This document shows positions 60,501-64,000 of a DNA stretch of 64,000 nucleotides, one piece after another. The stretch's first letter is position 1. The number at the start of each line of letters is the position of its first letter. The notes below the pieces were generated by a model. The model worked only from the letters and a program-made list of their open reading frames with translations, was not told the DNA's origin and did no database searches. The DNA comes from Schizophyllum amplum (Eukaryota > Basidiomycota > Agaricomycetes > Agaricales > Schizophyllaceae). The position numbers and the translations under genes were made by a program. The stretch is from the NCBI GenBank assembly GCA_007026445.1, contig VDMD01000008.1:930001-994000 (forward strand), in the 5' to 3' direction.

Positions 60501-61896
60501 AAAGACTTACTATCTTCTTCGCAGTCTATAGCCGTATGACCGACCTTAGTCTTTTCGAGAGCTTCCGTGATCCTAGGAAGGCGGCGCGTCGCCTTCTCGA
60601 CCTCCTCCAGCTTGTTCTCAAGCTCGACCTCTTTCGTCTTCACGTGCGCCCAAGCTTTCTCCTTCTTCAGGTCATCGATCTTCTTCTTTTGCTCGCGCGC
60701 CTTGTTGGCTTCTTGGAACTTCGCAGTCACCTCGGCGAGGTTTTGTACGAGATCGGGCAGCGCTTCCTTCTTGGCTTCGAGAATTTTGCTCGTCTGATGA
60801 ATATTCTCGAGGCAGGTCTCGTACTCCTCCGACAATTGCTGAAGCTGAGTTCCCTTCAAGAAAAACTATGTGAAAGTATTAGCTATGGTAGCCGGGCTGA
60901 CCACAAATTTGACGAACCTTGTACTTGTCTCCGGGGTTAGCAGCGCTGAGGAACTGACGTGCGGAGTCTGAGAATGAAGGTGAGCGGTGATGAACACTAA
61001 CGCACAGGCGGACTGACCTTGAGTCAGGACGTTCAAGGGGTTGTCGACCTGAATGCCCATGTGGTCGCAGATCGCGGACAGCTCGTCCTTCTTCGTGCTG
61101 ACGACCCTTCCGTCCTTGGACTTGATCTTCCAGGACGAGTTGCCGTCCTTCGTGAACCGGCGCGTGATGACGATAGACTTGCCGTATTCGCGAGGCTTGT
61201 ATGCTTCATCGCCCTGGTTTTTAAGCATGATCGAAACTTCGGCCACACTGCGATACATAGGTCAGTGAGGATGCGAGGGTGTTAGCGAGACGACGCACGA
61301 TTGCCCCTCGCGGATGAATGCCTTCAAGCCTGCACCGCGGCCGGTTGACGCGGTCTTTCCCCCAAGCGCGACAGTGATGGCGGATAGGACGGCACTCTTG
61401 CCACTGCCGTTGTGTCCTACGGATGTGTTAGACAAAGTGAGTATATGGGCGTCAATAAGGGCACGCACCGATAATGAAGTTGATCTGCGGGCCAAACTCA
61501 AACGACAGCAGCTTATGGCACATAAACTGGGACATCTCGATAGATTCGATGATGCCGTGCTCCGCAATGCCCTATATGCGCGCGTCAGCGAAGAGGCGCT
61601 TGCAGCAGACGCGACGCGTACCGCAGTCTTGTTATGACGCTTCTCGATACTCGCACGGACTGCAGCCCGCATTCGCTCATCTTCTGCATCCTCGTCCACA
61701 CGCTGCGAAGGTTGCGCCATGTCGACATCGACGTCGAGGTCCTCATCATTGTCGTCCTCTTGTTTGGCGCGTCGGTTCTGACTGGAAGACGCGCCTTCGC
61801 CTCCATTGGCGGTGCGCACGCGCTTGGGAGCTGGGGATGTGTCGGAATACTCGACTTCATCGTCGTCGCCGCTTTCGACGCGTCGTTTGGGGCCAT
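57597..61896 (-). CDS. SMC6: SMC6, structural maintenance of chromosomes protein 6
   Basis: ATPase of the SMC5/6 complex for recombination repair and replication-fork stability. N-terminal acidic region ([19 protein letters not shown]), then [22 protein letters not shown] (shown here shortened: [15 protein letters not shown]) and Walker [15 protein letters not shown]. Next [20 protein letters not shown] and [15 protein letters not shown]. Long coiled coils flank the hinge ([12 protein letters not shown] region near 59400). The C-terminal head ends with the D-loop/Walker B area and [19 protein letters not shown], stop at 57599-57597. The proper start is ATGGCCCC at 61896-61889, which reads MAPKRR when one C is restored (CCCC for CCCCC). 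A longer upstream open frame (to 62029) is not favoured. More than 15 short introns. Confidence 0.9.
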
Positions 61897-62369
61897 GACG
61901 GTGAGTCGCAAAGAAATGAGAGCTCACGTGACACGTGTATCGGAACCGTCGCGACAAGTCACAGTCACGACTTTTGCAGGACCGTTCATGGTCCGTCACG
62001 TCCGAAAAACGTTCCCTGTTCGAAGCCATCCCCCAGAACAGCTCAGAGGTCTATTCAGTCTCATACATAAATCGCACATTTTCATCGGAAAGTCCAGAAT
62101 TCCCCAAGGGAACGTGCTGCTCAGATGGAGACTCGTGCAGTGACCAAAACAGGACCCAGGTCCATTGATGTTTCGGAATTCGTTCCGCTTACGGCTCTGT
62201 CCAGACGCGCGACCTCGTCCACTGAACAGGACATAGGTACAGCCTGAGCCTCGCAGCTCGCAGCAGCCTCTGAGACGGCACGGAGTCAGACTGACTGCAC
62301 AACCTATATAAGTCGGCGGTCGCGCCCTGGACCATCCACCTTGCTCTCAGGCTCCCCCCTCTCTTTTCG
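61897..62369. other. Divergent promoter region of SMC6 and the GNAT gene
   Basis: Non-coding; contains the GNAT TATA box near its right end. Confidence 0.5.
62305..62311 (+). promoter_or_regulatory. TATA box of the GNAT gene
   Basis: TATATAA, 59 nt upstream of the ATG at 62370, followed by CTCTCAGGCTCC leader. Confidence 0.55.
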
Positions 62370-63326
62370 ATGACGGATAGCAACGCCGGCGCCTACATTC
62401 GGGAGGCCAAGCTTCCGGAGGAGCTCCCTGTTCTCAGCAGAACCGCCGCGCGCGCCTTCGCCTCGCACCCTATGCCGAACTACTTCTCGAACCAAACAAC
62501 GTCGATACATCTACAGGAAAACGGGAAGAACGCGAAGAGCATGCGCCAGCTTACCCACTTCGAGGAGAGCACCCTGCGCACTGCCATGCTCATTGGCGGA
62601 CGTATCATGGTCGTTGTCGTTCCGGAGGGCAACGGCAAGGAGCGAATCGCGGCATGCGCAGCATGGATCCCACCCAATTCACCATCCATGGATGGCCTGG
62701 CGGTTTTGGTTAGGGCCAAATCCCATCGCGTGGTTTTTGATTGGGGTCTCACCAGCCTGAAGGTCAGTATATGGAACGATTAGAGGCGCAGAATGTTGAC
62801 CCTTTGCAGAGAGTCACGGTGGAATATCTGCCAACTATACAGAAGCGACGGATCAAGATGCTGCGGAAGCGCGGCGTCAAGGGCAGCGACTACTGGTATC
62901 TTGAGTTGTTATTCACGAACCCAGAAGACGAAGGCCACGGCGAGTACTTCTGATCACCTACATTGCACGAGGCTAAATTGCATCTATATAGGTTACTGCG
63001 GACAACTGTTGAGGGAGATGGAGGCATTCGACTCAACGAGAATTCTCACTCTCGATGCCTCGACCGAACGCTCCATTGGTGTCTATAAACACTATGGATG
63101 GGAGGTATGTATCCGAAAGCTTCTTGCGCAAGTGCGCAGCTGAACTCGTCACAGATATACGATGAGTTCAGACTGGGTGTGGGCAAGGCGGGCGAAGACG
63201 GGACAAAAGCTACTGGCGAGAAGTCCAAGGGTGTTCTGAACGTTATGATGTCTAGGAGTGAGTGTTGGTACTTTCATCGCCTTGGAGAATGCTCACGCTA
63301 TCCGAGCAGCTCCCAGTAAGGCGTGA
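62370..63326 (+). CDS. GNAT-family N-acetyltransferase
   Basis: Acetyl-CoA-dependent acetyltransferase of unknown substrate, cytosolic by lack of a signal. Exons 62370-62762, 62810-62939, 62992-63104, 63155-63257 and 63310-63326 add to 756 nt (251 aa). The fold is seen in IREAKLPEELPVLSRTAARAF (a strand-helix start, shortened here to REAKLPEELPVL), IAACAAWIPP, YWYLELLFTNPEDEG, the acetyl-CoA loop EGHGYCGQLLREME and TLDASTERSIGVYKHYGWE. The second intron (62940-62991) begins GCGAGT and ends TATAG, a GC-AG intron; it makes the loop GHGYCG and the total length exact. Other introns are GT-AG. Confidence 0.85.
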
Positions 63327-63837
63327 TCTACGACCGTAATCTTCTGCTTTACTGTTCTAACATACCCAACGGACAAATAGTTGACTGCGCTGCCTTCTAT
63401 GTCGTTTCTCCACACTCTTGATCTAATCATCATCTGGATTTACGTCTTCGAAGAAATCGCTTCTGTCAAAACTCAAGTAAACGCTCAGTCCCATTTGCGT
63501 GCGAGAAATTCGGAGGGGCGTCGTGGCAACGGAAGCACGACGAATCCTCTATAAATGCCGTACATGCCACCAACGTGATATTGGATCTGCTAGTTTCGTC
63601 CGCTATGGATGAGAGAACGATGTACGCAAATGAGGAGCATTGTATCATTTTGCATAACTTAGACGAGTTGTAGGTCCAACTCGGCAGATCCCGGTGACGT
63701 GAGACACTGTAACGCGTTCCGTCACTGCATCATCGTCACGCTCACCTGCTTCGTCTTCAACTTAACGTTCAACTTCAACCCAACGGCGCTTCGACGACAA
63801 GTCTCTCTTCCCCGCACGCGCTCGCCCCTCACTTGAA
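63327..63837. other. Intergenic
   Basis: GNAT 3' flank and promoter of the last gene. Contains a CTTCAACTTAACGTTCAACTTCAAC motif cluster (about 63756-63779; unit given: TTCAACTT). Confidence 0.5.
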
Positions 63838-64000
63838 ATGTCCGAGCCAGCTGAACTAGACGACGCGTCTTTCACGCAGGCCTCTGATCCTGCCCAACAG
63901 GCAGATTCAGAACCTAGCGGCTCCACGAAAGCCGAATCCCAACCACCCTCCATGCCGGTTGCTCCTTCAAAATCCCCCTCTACCGGCCACATTGATACCT
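63838..64000 (+). CDS. Start of an unknown gene, cut by the right window edge
   Basis: ATG at 63838 opens a frame that stays open to the edge: MSEPAELDDASFTQASDPA, then a Ser/Pro/Gln-rich stretch (KAESQPPSMPVAPSKSPS). Such low-complexity N-termini are common in fungal regulatory or trafficking proteins. No domain is visible in the 54 residues shown. The C/T-rich leader and ACTTGAA context make it a plausible true start. Confidence 0.55.
   Translation, partial: MSEPAELDDASFTQASDPAQQADSEPSGSTKAESQPPSMPVAPSKSPSTGHIDT

Noticed and set aside
61897..62029. Upstream extension of SMC6 to an ATG at 62029
   Set aside because: The added residues have no SMC6 similarity, and restoring one C gives a typical start at 61896.

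Overview
The window is nuclear DNA of a filamentous basidiomycete fungus, most likely a mushroom-forming or wood-decay Agaricomycete. The evidence is the dense packing of intron-rich genes (introns about 45-60 nt with GT..AG borders and weak pyrimidine tracts), high GC in coding exons, TATA boxes 55-145 nt upstream of many start codons, and the gene content: two GH131 beta-glucanases, a CE16-type GDSL acetylesterase, F-box/LRR proteins, a PHO80-type cyclin, a Ypk1/Gad8 kinase and the meiotic MutS homologue MSH5. I see no prokaryotic genes, no CRISPR array, no viral gene, no transposon open frame, no rRNA and no tRNA.

Layout, left to right: a CSC1/OSCA-type channel (minus, cut by the left edge); a 1.8 kb region with only decayed frames; a HAM1-like protein (plus); an unknown repeat-rich small protein (minus); the ER contact-site protein VAP/Scs2 (plus); a secreted amidase, a secreted CE16 esterase, the purine enzyme GAR transformylase and the kinase Ypk1 (all minus); a 3.3 kb gene-poor stretch with short tandem repeats; a RING/tail-anchor protein and a ZIP transporter (plus); prohibitin-2, an F-box/LRR protein and a PQ-loop transporter (minus); a second F-box/LRR protein (plus); a G-patch protein (minus) sharing a 114 bp promoter with MSH5 (plus); a full-size ABCB transporter (plus); a PHO80-like cyclin (plus); two GH131 paralogues (minus), one with a mucin-like linker and Cys-rich tail; a mitochondrial K+/H+ exchange-related protein and SMC6 (minus); a GNAT acetyltransferase (plus); and the start of an unknown gene at the right edge.

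Most neighbours are unrelated housekeeping genes, so operon-like logic does not apply. Loose functional pairs are MSH5 and SMC6 (chromosome and recombination biology), the secreted CE16 and GH131 enzymes (plant cell wall breakdown), and prohibitin-2 with the MRX19-like protein (mitochondrial inner membrane).

The most important caveat is that at least ten genes carry reading-frame breaks, almost all explained by loss of one base, often in a 2-5 base homopolymer (for example TTT read as TT, CC read as C). Frame and homology resume immediately afterwards. I read this as base-calling or assembly error rather than pseudogenisation, and give gene spans that bridge the breaks. I did not find a convincing new biological system. 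The most unusual items are the 21-bp coding minisatellite in MSH5, the extended GH131, the variant RING protein, a probable GC-AG intron and the repeat-built small protein.
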